Shown: in pieces, positions 8,555 through 16,677 of the stretch | Layout: every line of letters begins with the position of its first letter | How positions within the stretch are numbered: position 1 is the stretch's first letter | Source: Azohydromonas australica DSM 1124 | Lineage (GTDB): Bacteria > Pseudomonadota > Gammaproteobacteria > Burkholderiales > Burkholderiaceae_C | Assembly (NCBI RefSeq): GCF_000430725.1 | Contig: NZ_AUMO01000031.1 | Coordinates: forward strand, 162,105 to 226,104 | Length of the DNA: 64,000 nucleotides | Reading direction: 5' to 3' | The notes under the pieces: model-generated | Seen by the model: the letters and a program-made list of their open reading frames with translations, nothing else | The model's database searches: none | Told to the model about the DNA's origin: nothing | Made by a program: the position numbers and the translations under genes

Positions 8555-9638
8555 GAAGCCCTGGCACGCGCTGCTCGCCCTGTGCCTGGCCCTCTTTGCG
8601 GGCGCCGTCCACGCCCACAAGTCCAGCGACGCCTACCTGCAGGTCGAAGCCCGCCCGCACGCGCTGGAAGTGCGCTGGGACGTCGCCCTGCGCGACCTTG
8701 ACACCGCGCTGCCGCTGGACGCCGACGGCGACCGCCGCCTGACCTGGGGCGAGCTGCGCGCCGCGCTGCCTGCCGCGCAGGCCTATCTGCTCTCGCACCT
8801 GCAGGTGCCGGATTCCAACTGCGTGCTGGCGCCGCGGGGCACCGCGCTGGAGCGCCGCGCCGACGGCACGTACCTGGCGCTGACGCTGCACGCCGACTGC
8901 GAGCCGCCGGCCGGGCTGCCGCTGCGCTACACGCTGCTGGCCGACGTCGACGCCACGCACCGCGGCATCGCGCGGCTGCGCTTTGCCGACGGCCGCACCG
9001 AGCTGCGGCTGCTGGACCCGGCGCAACCCGAGCCCGAGTCCGCGGGCGCGTCCGGCGCCGCGGCGCCGGTGCCCTCATCGTTCCTGGCGGCGGGCGTGCA
9101 CCATCTCGTCACCGGCTACGACCACCTGCTGTTCCTGCTGTGCCTGCTGCTGCCCGCGGTGCTGGGCCACGGCGCGGTGGCGTGGCGGCGGGTGGCGGGC
9201 ATCGTCACGTTGTTCACGCTGGCGCACTCCGCCACGCTGGCGCTGGCGACGCTGGGCCTAGTGCGCCTGCCGCCGGCGGTGGTGGAGCCGGCCATCGCGC
9301 TGACCATCGCCCTGGCGGCGCTGGACAACCTGGTGCCGATCTTCGGGCGCCGGCGCGCCGCCGTGACTTTCATGTTCGGCCTGCTGCACGGCTTCGGCTT
9401 CGCCGGGGTGCTGGGCGAGCTGTCCTTGCCGGCCGGGGAGCTGGGCTGGGCGCTGCTGCGCTTCAACCTCGGCCTGGAGCTGGGACAGCTGGCGCTGCTG
9501 GCCCTGGCCGCGCCGCTGCTCGGCTGGCTGGGCCGCACGCCCGCCTGGCGGCGCGCCCTGCTGCAGGGCGGCTCGGCGGCAGCCGTCGCGATGGCGCTGG
9601 TGTGGACGGTGGAGCGCGGCGCGGCGTGGTGGGCCTGA
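8523..9638 (+). CDS. HupE/UreJ-family membrane protein
   Basis: The 371-residue protein begins at TTG 8523 with a signal peptide (hydrophobic core about 14-29, ending VHAHKS). An extracytoplasmic domain of about 150 residues follows, containing an Asp-rich stretch (LDADGDRRLTWGEL) that resembles an EF-hand-like loop. The C-terminal half has about six membrane helices with the conserved HupE/UreJ_2 signatures HHLVTGYDHLLFL, FTLAHSATL and LLHGFGFAGVLGEL. Family members are proposed metal (nickel/cobalt) transporters or accessory proteins, but this subfamily with an N-terminal exported domain has no proven substrate. It overlaps the TPR gene by 32 bp and closes the ECF-sigma cluster. The His residues in the helices could bind metal. 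Confidence 0.85.
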   Translation: MKTDACKPRTEKPWHALLALCLALFAGAVHAHKSSDAYLQVEARPHALEVRWDVALRDLDTALPLDADGDRRLTWGELRAALPAAQAYLLSHLQVPDSNCVLAPRGTALERRADGTYLALTLHADCEPPAGLPLRYTLLADVDATHRGIARLRFADGRTELRLLDPAQPEPESAGASGAAAPVPSSFLAAGVHHLVTGYDHLLFLLCLLLPAVLGHGAVAWRRVAGIVTLFTLAHSATLALATLGLVRLPPAVVEPAIALTIALAALDNLVPIFGRRRAAVTFMFGLLHGFGFAGVLGELSLPAGELGWALLRFNLGLELGQLALLALAAPLLGWLGRTPAWRRALLQGGSAAAVAMALVWTVERGAAWWA

Positions 9639-9861
9639 GGCACCGGCCGCGAGCAGTCGGCGGCACGTTCCTTCTCCTCGCAGCCCGGAATACTTGCGCC
9701 AGATCAAGGCCGCGCCATCGAATGCGCACCGTTTTCGCGCAATTCATCAGCTTGGCGAAAGCTTGCCCGGTTCGTATGTCGGGCATTGAAGGGTTCGGGT
9801 GGGCGCCGCGCAGCGGCACCGCCCGCTCCCTCGCAAGCCAATGTGTATCGATGGAGTGGTG

Positions 9862-11106
9862 ATGACGAAGAAGTACGTGGTGATCGGTGCCGGCCCGGCC
9901 GGCGTGCGCGCGGTGGAAGCGCTGCGCGAGAACGATCCGGCAGGGAGCATCACGCTGGTCAGCGGCGAGCCCGGGGAGCCTTATGCGCGCATGGCGATCC
10001 CCTACATCCTCAACGGCTCGATCGACGAGGCCGGCGCGCTGCAGCGCAAGACGCCAGGGCACTACGAGACGCTGGGCGTGAATTACCTCAACCGCCGGGC
10101 CGAGCGCGTGCACGCCGGCGCCGAGGGCGGGCGCGTCGAGCTCGACGACGGCAGTACGCTGGACTACGACCGGCTGCTGGTGGCCACCGGCTCCTCGCCC
10201 TCGCTGCCGCCCATCCCCGGCACGGACCTGCCCGGCGTCGTGACCTGCTGGACCCTCGACGACGCGCGCGCCATCGCCGACAAGCTCAAGCCCGGCGCGC
10301 GCGTGGTGATGATCGGCGCGGGCTTCGTGGCCGGCGTGTGCATGAAGGCGCTGGTGGGCACGGGCGTGAAGCTCTCGGTGATCGCCGGCCGGGCCGGGCA
10401 GATCCTGCGCACGATGATGACCCCCACGGGCAGCGGCATGCTGCAGCGCTGGCTGGAGGCGCGCGGCGTGGAGGTGATCACCTCCGGCCGCACCGAGCGC
10501 ATCGAGGCCGGCCCGCGCCTGGTGATGGACACCCGCACCATCGAGGCCGACCTGATCATCCTGGCCACCGGCGTGCACCCCAACGTCTCCTTCCTGGAAG
10601 GCACGGGCGCGCGCATCGAGCAGGGCATCGTGGTGGACGAGTACATGCGCACCACCGTGCCGTGCATCTACGCCGCCGGCGACGTGGCGCAGGGGCGCGA
10701 CTTCTCCACCGGCGAGTGGGTGGTGCACGCGCTGCAGCCCACGGCCACCGAGCATGGGCGCGTCGCGGCGCTGAACATGGTGGGCAAGCCCATGCCCTAC
10801 CGCGGCAGCCTGAGCATGAACGTGCTCGACACCGTGGGCCTGATCTCGCACACCTTCGGTGAGTGGAAGGGCCGCGAGGGCGGCGAGGTGGTGGAGCTGG
10901 CCGACGAGGAGCGCTTCCTCTACACGCGGCTGTGCTTCGACGGCGAGCGCATGGTGGGCGCCATCACCATCGGCGAGCCGCGCCACGTGGGCGCGATGCG
11001 CGGGCTGATCCACTCGCGCCGCCGCCTGGGCCGCTGGAAGGCCGAGCTGATGCGCAACCCGCACAAGGTGATGGACGCCTTCGTGGACCTGACGCACGCC
11101 CGCTGA
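9862..11106 (+). CDS. FAD/NAD(P)-dependent oxidoreductase (rubredoxin/nitrite-reductase-type reductase fold)
   Basis: The 414-residue enzyme has an N-terminal FAD-binding Rossmann motif (VVIGAGPAGVRA, about 5-16), a central NAD(P)-binding motif (VMIGAGFVAG, about 150-160) and the second FAD motif (IYAAGDVAQG, about 270-280). This is the pyridine nucleotide-disulfide oxidoreductase layout without a redox-active CxxxxC pair. Such proteins pass electrons from NAD(P)H to rubredoxin, ferredoxin or an unknown acceptor; the partner is not encoded nearby. ATG 9862 has GGAG 5 nt upstream; an in-frame ATG at 9841 is less well placed. It is monocistronic, ending just before a strong hairpin shared with the convergent peptidase gene. 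Confidence 0.85.
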   Translation: MTKKYVVIGAGPAGVRAVEALRENDPAGSITLVSGEPGEPYARMAIPYILNGSIDEAGALQRKTPGHYETLGVNYLNRRAERVHAGAEGGRVELDDGSTLDYDRLLVATGSSPSLPPIPGTDLPGVVTCWTLDDARAIADKLKPGARVVMIGAGFVAGVCMKALVGTGVKLSVIAGRAGQILRTMMTPTGSGMLQRWLEARGVEVITSGRTERIEAGPRLVMDTRTIEADLIILATGVHPNVSFLEGTGARIEQGIVVDEYMRTTVPCIYAAGDVAQGRDFSTGEWVVHALQPTATEHGRVAALNMVGKPMPYRGSLSMNVLDTVGLISHTFGEWKGREGGEVVELADEERFLYTRLCFDGERMVGAITIGEPRHVGAMRGLIHSRRRLGRWKAELMRNPHKVMDAFVDLTHAR

Positions 11107-11111
11107 GCCCG

Positions 11112-11136
11112 CCGGCCCGCCGGCCCGGCGGGCCGG
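11112..11136. terminator. Bidirectional terminator-like hairpin between convergent genes
   Basis: An 11-bp perfect GC stem with a 3-nt loop (core GGCCCGCCG-GCC-CGGCGGGCC) fills the 47-bp gap between the rightward oxidoreductase and the leftward carboxypeptidase. Its symmetry would serve both transcripts. No T-run accompanies it. Confidence 0.6.
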
Positions 11137-11153
11137 GCCGTGCGTGCCCGCGC

Positions 11154-12452
11154 TCAGTTGCCGAAGTGATGGCCCTCGGCGTCGTCCGCGTCGCCGTTGG
11201 ACACGCTGCCGTCCGCGATCGGCTCGCTCTCGCCCTGGCCGGGCGTGGGCCCCCGGCCGTTGGCCGGCAGCACCAGCACTTCAGCCTGGTTCGGGTCGAA
11301 GCCGCTGAGGCTGGCGTCGCGCGCCAGCTCGTGCAGCACGGCCTGGGCGGCGTGGTAGCCGATCTTCTGGATGTAGCCGCCGGACTTGGTGCCGATGCCG
11401 CCGCGCAGCTCCAGGAGCACGGAGCCGGAGCCCAGCAGGCCGTAGGCGTTGCGCGAGATGCCGGGCTCGGTGCCGCCCGGGTACAGGCTCAGGTCCGCGT
11501 AGGGGTAGCGCGCCAGCGTCTGCGCGATGACCACCACCACCCGCTTGGCCATGGACTGGCCCTGTTTGAAGCGCGTCACCGCGTCGGGGTCCACCGCCAG
11601 CAGCCGCTGCGCGGTCTCGTCGGCGGTGGGCCACAGCGTGGAGGCGGTGACCATGTTGCCGTCGTTCACGCGCGTGCCCTGGTGGTGCAGGTCCAGCGTC
11701 ACCGCCGGCTTGTACTTGTCCGCCAGCCAGCGCACGTTCTTGGCCTCCGGCACGGGGTTGCCCTTGGCCAGGTCCGCCAGCGTGTAGGGCTGGGTGCTGT
11801 CCACGCCCAGGGTCTCGCAGCTGGTGACGCCAACGGTGATGTCCGGGTAGTTCGGGTTGTCCAGCGGGCAAAGCGGCCGGAACGCGTGGTAGCGGTTGAT
11901 GTCGTAACCGCGCCCGCGCTGGTAGAAGGCCGGCACCCGGCCCGGCGCGGAGAAGGTGAGGTCGTAATTCTGGCGCCAGGGCGGCACGCGCCCCTGGGCG
12001 TCCGTGATCAGCGTGCCGTCGGCCTTGCGGCCGTCGAAGCCGTCCACGTTGACGCGCGGCACGATGACGACGGTCAGCGCGTTGCGGATGGCCGTGGAGG
12101 CCGCCGAGCTGTTGGCCAGCGTGCGCGCCAGGTTGACGGCCGAGTCGCTGGTCTCCATCTCGTCGCCATGCTGCTGTGCAACGATCAGCGCGGCCGTCGG
12201 CCCGTTGCCGACCACGACGTACGGAATCTCCCGGCCCCCGTTGCTCTTCCAGGGCAGCACGCCGTAGCTCATGGCGCCGCGGCTGGTGTGAGTGCTGCTC
12301 TTGAGCGCGGCCATCAGCTGCTCGTAGGTGCGCAGCGAGGCGATGCTGTCGTTGTCGCCGTAGGGCCCGTTCGGGACCGTGGTCTGTGCCTGGACGGATG
12401 CTGCCGCCGCAGTGGCCAGGGACGCCGCTACAAGGATGTTTCTCATCGACAT
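11154..12452 (-). CDS. Exported M14-family zinc carboxypeptidase
   Basis: The 432-residue protein starts with a signal peptide (MSMRNILVAASLATAAAA, cleavage near VQA-Q). Zinc-binding residues of M14 metallocarboxypeptidases are visible: H94 and E97 in QQHGDEME, the third ligand H255 in DLHHQG, and the catalytic Glu near 347 in LLELRGG. It should hydrolyse peptides or peptidoglycan fragments in the periplasm or outside the cell. The ATG at 12452 has GAGGAGA 8 nt upstream; a second ATG two codons later is possible. The C-terminal 40 residues are acidic and Gly-rich, probably disordered. It diverges from a MocR-type regulator 212 bp away, which may control it. Confidence 0.88.
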   Translation of the reverse strand: MSMRNILVAASLATAAAASVQAQTTVPNGPYGDNDSIASLRTYEQLMAALKSSTHTSRGAMSYGVLPWKSNGGREIPYVVVGNGPTAALIVAQQHGDEMETSDSAVNLARTLANSSAASTAIRNALTVVIVPRVNVDGFDGRKADGTLITDAQGRVPPWRQNYDLTFSAPGRVPAFYQRGRGYDINRYHAFRPLCPLDNPNYPDITVGVTSCETLGVDSTQPYTLADLAKGNPVPEAKNVRWLADKYKPAVTLDLHHQGTRVNDGNMVTASTLWPTADETAQRLLAVDPDAVTRFKQGQSMAKRVVVVIAQTLARYPYADLSLYPGGTEPGISRNAYGLLGSGSVLLELRGGIGTKSGGYIQKIGYHAAQAVLHELARDASLSGFDPNQAEVLVLPANGRGPTPGQGESEPIADGSVSNGDADDAEGHHFGN

Positions 12453-12664
12453 CGTGTGTCTCCTCGGTGAAGGGGCAGATCCGCTGGCGTGGACCCGGAC
12501 CCCGGTTTGAATGTCCTGGGCCTCCGTGCCGCCCGCACCCATCGGCTCGGGGATGTGCGGTGGGCCTGTTCCGTGGCTGCTTTCCCGGGCAGCGCAGCCT
12601 GTGCCGGTCACAAGCGGCCCGATCTGTACTGCCCCCCTCGCGGGCGAGCAGCACAGAATTCGGC

Positions 12665-14098
12665 ATGGACCGCACCGAAGACACCCTGTACCTGCGCATC
12701 GCCGACCAGCTCGCCAGCTCCATCCGCGCCGGGACGCTGGCGCGGGGCGAGCGCATCGCCTCCGTGCGCGAGCTGGCGCGGCAGCAGGGGGTGTCGATGT
12801 CCACGGTGGTGCAGGCCTACCGCACCTTGGAGGACGCGCGGCTGATCGAGGCCCGGCCGCGCTCGGGCTACTTCGTGGCGGCGCGCAGCGTGCGGCGCCC
12901 GCCCGAGCCCGAGACCACACCGCTGCCGGCAGCGTCGTTGCCGGTGGCGGTGAGCAACCTGGGCGCGCAGGTGACGGCGCTGGCGCAGGACCCGAACTTC
13001 ACGTCCTTCGGCGCGGCCTACCCGGCGGCCGAACTGTTCGCGCAGGAGCGCGTGCGCCGGGCGCTGAGCCGCGCGGCGCAGCGGCACCGCGCCTCGCTGT
13101 GCCGCTACCCGTTGAGCAGCGGCACGCCCGAGTTCCGCCGCGCAGTGGCGCGGCAGGCGCTGGCCATGGGCTGCCAGCTCGATCCGGAACACATCGTCTC
13201 CACGACCGGCTGCCAGGCGGCCATCAGCCTGTGCCTGCGGGCCGTGACCCGGCCCGGCGACGTGGTGGCGCTGGAGTCGCCCACCTCCTACGGCTTCCTG
13301 GAGCTGCTGGAGAGCATGCATCTGCGCGCGCTGGAGATTCCCACGCACCCGCGCCACGGCCTGTCGGTGGACGCGCTGTCGCTGGCCTTCGACACGCAGC
13401 CGGTGAAGGCCGTGCTGTCGGTGCCCACGCTGTCCAACCCGCTGGGGTCGAGCATGCCGCTGGCCGAGCGGCGGCGGCTGGCGCAGCTGGTGGCGCAGCG
13501 CGGCGTGCCGCTGATCGAGGACGTGCTCTACAACCCGCTGTGCGAGCAGGACGAGCAGCGCCGCGCCGTGCGCAGCTTCGACGCCACGGGCCACGTGATG
13601 CTGTGCGGCTCCTTCTCCAAGACGCTGGCGCCGGGCCTGCGCGTGGGCTACGTGGACGCCGGGCGCTGGGCGCCGCAGGTGCAGCGCCTGAGCCACGTGT
13701 ACTCGGGCAGCTACACCGAGGTGCTGGAGCAGGCGATGGCGGACCTGCTGATGCAGCCCGGGCTGGAGAGCGCCTTCCGCAGCCTGCGCTCGGCCGTGGC
13801 GCAGCGCGTGGACGAGGCGCGCGGGCTGATCGCCGAGAGCTTCCCGAAGGGCACGCGCGTCACGGACCCGCCGGGCGGCTTCCTGCTGTGGGTGGAACTG
13901 CCTGCGGGCAGCGACTCCATGGCGCTGTTCGAGGCCTGCCTGCGGGAGCGCATCGTGTTCGCGCCGGGGACGATGTTCAGCAGCACCGGGCGCTACCGGC
14001 ACTGCCTGCGGCTGGGCGTGGTGGGGCGCTGGGACGACGCACAGCGAAGGGCGCTGCGGCGGATCGGGGAATTGGCGCGTGAGCTGCGGCCGGCCTGA
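12665..14098 (+). CDS. MocR-type GntR regulator with aminotransferase-like PLP domain
   Basis: The 477-residue protein combines an N-terminal GntR winged helix (about 5-75, with SVRELARQQGVSMSTVVQAYRTLE) and a fold-type-I aminotransferase-like domain (about 110-475). The PLP-binding lysine is the K in GSFSKTLAPG, near residue 319, and the SPTSYGF and PTLSNPLG stretches fit the cofactor pocket. MocR proteins usually sense an amino acid or amine through PLP and control a divergent neighbour or vitamin B6 genes. Here the divergent neighbour is the exported M14 carboxypeptidase, an obvious candidate target. The start at 12665 begins the helix-turn-helix domain with MDRTEDTLYL. Confidence 0.9.
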   Translation: MDRTEDTLYLRIADQLASSIRAGTLARGERIASVRELARQQGVSMSTVVQAYRTLEDARLIEARPRSGYFVAARSVRRPPEPETTPLPAASLPVAVSNLGAQVTALAQDPNFTSFGAAYPAAELFAQERVRRALSRAAQRHRASLCRYPLSSGTPEFRRAVARQALAMGCQLDPEHIVSTTGCQAAISLCLRAVTRPGDVVALESPTSYGFLELLESMHLRALEIPTHPRHGLSVDALSLAFDTQPVKAVLSVPTLSNPLGSSMPLAERRRLAQLVAQRGVPLIEDVLYNPLCEQDEQRRAVRSFDATGHVMLCGSFSKTLAPGLRVGYVDAGRWAPQVQRLSHVYSGSYTEVLEQAMADLLMQPGLESAFRSLRSAVAQRVDEARGLIAESFPKGTRVTDPPGGFLLWVELPAGSDSMALFEACLRERIVFAPGTMFSSTGRYRHCLRLGVVGRWDDAQRRALRRIGELARELRPA

Positions 14099-14216
14099 AT
14101 GCAGATCGCTATCCGAATATCCATGGCCGGGGCTGGCTGGTATTGACCACCATTTCGCTCCGGACGGGTTGGTCAGCCCCCGTCCTTCTCCAGCGGAATC
14201 AGTTTGCGCTGGGGGC

Positions 14217-14696
14217 TCAGTCAGGTCCGTTGGGCCGCCGTGGCTGAACGCCATAAGCTGTCATGGCCGACGCGATCTGGGTCTGCTCGGTGGTCTCAGC
14301 CGCAAAAAACAGGTAGCTGGGCGCCACGATCGGCTCCACCGACGCCGGATGCAGCACGATGACGGAGTGAAGCGGAAAGCGGTCTTGCGTCATTTCCCGC
14401 AGCGGTGCGGACCATTTTGAAAACTCCGGATGAGCCGGATCGATGACCTCCGCCCGTCCCTTCACCTTGAATCCTTTTTGTATGAAGACGTCGATGAAAC
14501 TCAGGCAGGCTTGGCTGTTTATGCGAAGGTTTCTGACCGACCCGGGCGAGGCGATGTTGGCGATGGCAAAGCTTTGTTCATCGACGACCGCGAATATCTC
14601 CTTGGGTGAGACGTTGGGGCATCCCGTTGAATCAACGGTCGCCAGCCAGGCGAGGACGGAGCGCTGGGCGCAGTTGAGGAGTTCGGAGCTGAGCAT
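14217..14696 (-). CDS. Pyridoxamine-5'-phosphate-oxidase-like (FMN split-barrel) protein
   Basis: The 159-residue protein has the split-barrel flavin-binding pattern. An N-terminal strand pair (SVLAWLATVDSTGCPNVSPKEIFAVVDE) is followed by the IANIASPGSVRNLRINSQACLS segment typical of this family, where FMN or F420 and a phosphate are held. Members include general stress proteins and deazaflavin/FMN reductases; the substrate is unknown. It is the leftmost of six small leftward genes with lower GC than the flanks, and its 3' side contains an imperfect inverted repeat (GGGGCTG...CAGCCCC about 14129-14180). It converges on the MocR gene. Probably an accessory (cassette-like) gene. Confidence 0.85.
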   Translation of the reverse strand: MLSSELLNCAQRSVLAWLATVDSTGCPNVSPKEIFAVVDEQSFAIANIASPGSVRNLRINSQACLSFIDVFIQKGFKVKGRAEVIDPAHPEFSKWSAPLREMTQDRFPLHSVIVLHPASVEPIVAPSYLFFAAETTEQTQIASAMTAYGVQPRRPNGPD

Positions 14697-14735
14697 GGGG
14701 GCGGGTCCAGGGTGCCGGTTGACAGGGGAGGGCCG

Positions 14736-15023
14736 CTACTGGCCGCCGCAATGGTGGGCGACGCGTTCCTTGAGGGTCTGGCCTTCGTTCAGTATTTCCG
14801 GGAGAGTCCATGGCCGCACGCACTGGTTTTGTTTGCCGCACCACAGGTAGCCCGCGGATCCGATGCACCCATGGGCATCGCGGTCGCCGCCCACGGGGGG
14901 CGGGAGGGGGACTCCAGGACGGGCCACCGCGTCGGAAGCGGATGCCGAAGTTGTTTGAGGAGTGCTGCAGCCGGTGGCAAGAAGGGCCAGGGCGACCAAG
15001 ATCCACGATTTGAGATGGAACAT
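14736..15023 (-). CDS. Small Cys-rich lipoprotein
   Basis: The 95-residue product begins with a lipoprotein signal (MFHLKSWILVALALLATGC, lipobox L-A-T-G-C with the lipidated Cys at 19). A short proline/serine linker is followed by a compact Cys-containing module, HGCIGSAGYLWCGKQNQCVR, and then PWTL. This module occurs in small secreted proteins of bacteria, where the cysteines likely form disulfides, but I know no assigned function. The C-terminal tail ends with HHCGG. It lies 39 bp upstream of the split-barrel gene on the same strand, which leaves too little room for a full attC site, so the two could share a transcript. Confidence 0.7.
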   Translation of the reverse strand: MFHLKSWILVALALLATGCSTPQTTSASASDAVARPGVPLPPPVGGDRDAHGCIGSAGYLWCGKQNQCVRPWTLPEILNEGQTLKERVAHHCGGQ

Positions 15024-15104
15024 GCCGTTGTGCGCATTGCAGCTGTCGAATGACCAGCCCGGAATTTCGGTATGCCTTTTCGGCGAAAACGAGAAACCAG
15101 AGAA

Positions 15105-15464
15105 TTACTTCAGTTCCCTGATTCTCACGATGAGGTTCACGCGCTCGCTCAGGGCACAGTTTTCCCGTCCTTCGCAGGCGAGAGCCATGATGTTGCTCCG
15201 CTTGCGGGTGATCCAGACGCGTTTCCCGACAAGGCTTGTCTTTTCGCAAACTTCGAAGCTGGCCAGGTCCTGGGATTTTTTCCCGCCGGCATCGACCAGC
15301 TCGACATAGCAGGCCCGGTCCCCCGGCGCCATGCCGGTGATGGTGGCCGATTCCGCGCGTGCCGCCGAGGATGGCTGGGACGTTTGCGGTGCCGGGCCGT
15401 GTTCCGAAGCTGCAGCCGAAACGGCCAATATCGAAATGAGCGAGGCGAGCAGTGACCGAATCAT
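15105..15464 (-). CDS. Small exported protein of unknown function
   Basis: The 119-residue product from ATG 15464 has a Sec signal peptide (MIRSLLASLISILAVSAAAS). The frame is open further upstream, but the signal peptide makes the internal ATG the likely start. The mature part has an acidic/Gly stretch (ITGMAPGDRACYVELVDAGGKK) and several cysteines (ACYVE, FEVCEKT, ALACEGRENCAL) that could form disulfides in the periplasm. No family was recognised. It sits in the one-direction group of small accessory genes. Confidence 0.6.
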   Translation of the reverse strand: MIRSLLASLISILAVSAAASEHGPAPQTSQPSSAARAESATITGMAPGDRACYVELVDAGGKKSQDLASFEVCEKTSLVGKRVWITRKRSNIMALACEGRENCALSERVNLIVRIRELK

Positions 15465-15623
15465 CTTGAGTGCCGTACGTGATCCACGTGGTAGGACGTC
15501 GAGCCAGCTTCGTTGAACCCGTTGAGCCGCGTACATGAAGGCTTCAGCCACAACGTCTTCCAGCGACATGCCCACCAACGTGGGCCGAGTTCTAGGGACA
15601 TGGGGCGAAGCACATGCGGAACT

Positions 15624-15890
15624 TCAAAGCTGAACGACCGATTCGACCTCAAAGTGAATCTCGCTTGTGAAATTGATGTAAGCCACAACGGCATCCTGAA
15701 ACTCGTCGAGCAGTGCCATGCCCGTTAAGTCCCCCTCGCTCTGCGCACTCAGTCGCAATACCGCTTCACGCCATTCGCATTTCACCTCTCTTTGCCAAGG
15801 TCGCTGTGAAAATTCGAAAAGCATGTCGGCCACTGCTTCGGAAACATCGCTTTCCGAGAGCCCTTTGCAGGTCACCGTGATTCTGAACAT
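15624..15890 (-). CDS. Small protein of unknown function
   Basis: The 88-residue product from ATG 15890 (GGAG 5 nt upstream) reads MFRITVTCKGLSESDVSEAV. It has alternating strands and one amphipathic helix, suggesting a small alpha/beta fold, with no signal peptide, membrane helix or known motif. An upstream in-frame start at 15977 is rejected because the extra residues come from the attC-like repeat. The gene lies immediately downstream of that repeat in the cassette-like array, as a cassette gene would. Confidence 0.55.
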   Translation of the reverse strand: MFRITVTCKGLSESDVSEAVADMLFEFSQRPWQREVKCEWREAVLRLSAQSEGDLTGMALLDEFQDAVVAYINFTSEIHFEVESVVQL

Positions 15891-15924
15891 GGACTCCAGG
15901 CCTGGACTCGTACATCTGCAATCT

Positions 15925-15994
15925 TGCTCGACATGAGCGGCAGGCACGTTGAATGAAGCCTGCCGCTGACTGTCCACTCGATGAAAAGTTCACG
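15925..15994 (-). repeat. attC-like (integron recombination site) repeat, copy 2
   Basis: On the plus strand it shows CTCGACATGAG, then a perfect 10-bp stem AGCGGCAGGC/GCCTGCCGCT (15936-15945 and 15958-15967) with a 12-nt loop, then GTCCACTCGATGAAAA and a degenerate end box at the GFA stop codon. The order (box, arm, palindromic core, arm, box) and the shared arms GTCCACTCGATG and TCGACATGAG match copy 1 near 17.3 kb. Read on the minus strand in translation, such sites yield the PNPSIE...AAHVE peptides often seen as spurious short proteins in Burkholderiales. The outer core boxes have decayed. Confidence 0.5.
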
Positions 15995-16406
15995 CCAGTG
16001 GTGGGTTGCGCGGAATGCGCGGTATGGCGTCGCTCATTTGTACCCAGGGTTGTGCGGAGTCGCACCAGATATTGACCTGTGGCTGGAGCCACGAGGTGTC
16101 GTCCAGCGTCCCGGCCTTGAGCCAATCCATGGTCGGCGTCGCGCCGAGTTCGGACAATATCGGAGACCCGCACCTGGAACAGAAGCGTCGCATCACGGGC
16201 AGGCCGCTTTCTCCGAGGTCTTGGTAGGTGTCCGGCTGCGCGCCCTCCATGACGAGCGTGCCCTTGGGTATGGCCACGAGGACCGAGAACGCCGTTCCGG
16301 TTTGGCGCTGGCAGTGCTTGCAATTGCAGATGGCGGTCATCAACGGCGCTGCATCCGATCTGTAGCGGATGGCTCCGCAAAGGCACCCGCCTTGAATGGT
16401 TGGCAT
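15990..16406 (-). CDS. GFA-family (glutathione-dependent formaldehyde-activating-like) zinc protein
   Basis: The 138-residue protein carries the GFA/CENP-V-like zinc fold: GGCLCGAIRYR at about 6-16, CNCKHCQRQTG at about 28-38, and CSRCGSPI at about 76-83. These cysteines bind the structural and catalytic zinc ions. The name comes from an enzyme proposed to help form S-hydroxymethylglutathione from formaldehyde; most homologues, probably including this one, have no demonstrated substrate. ATG 16406 has a GGAG-type ribosome site. The stop codon runs directly into an attC-like repeat, the arrangement of an integron cassette gene. Confidence 0.88.
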   Translation of the reverse strand: MPTIQGGCLCGAIRYRSDAAPLMTAICNCKHCQRQTGTAFSVLVAIPKGTLVMEGAQPDTYQDLGESGLPVMRRFCSRCGSPILSELGATPTMDWLKAGTLDDTSWLQPQVNIWCDSAQPWVQMSDAIPRIPRNPPLA

Positions 16407-16677
16407 GGCTGTCTCCACAGGGAAAGGTTGGTCGTGCCGAAAATGCCTCCTTTCCCGTGGCATGGGCGGCTTCGGCGGGCACGCCTCACGGCTCCAGTAA
16501 AAATGATGCTCCGTGCGCGTTTGCTGGTGTGTCGCAGCCGACACCTGAATTAACCTCCGTCAGGCTCGCCGTGCCTTGTCCCGGCTGCAGCCTAGGCTGG
16601 CCATCCCCGAATCATCCCCCCGGTCCTCTTCTGCAGGCAAGATAATGTGTCTGGCCCTTGGTGCGAGCAATGATGGT

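Noticed and set aside
16530..16545. GTGTCG-CAGC-CGACAC perfect hairpin between GFA and VOC genes
   Set aside because: Only a 6-bp stem with no T-run and no attC core boxes; not enough to call a terminator or site.
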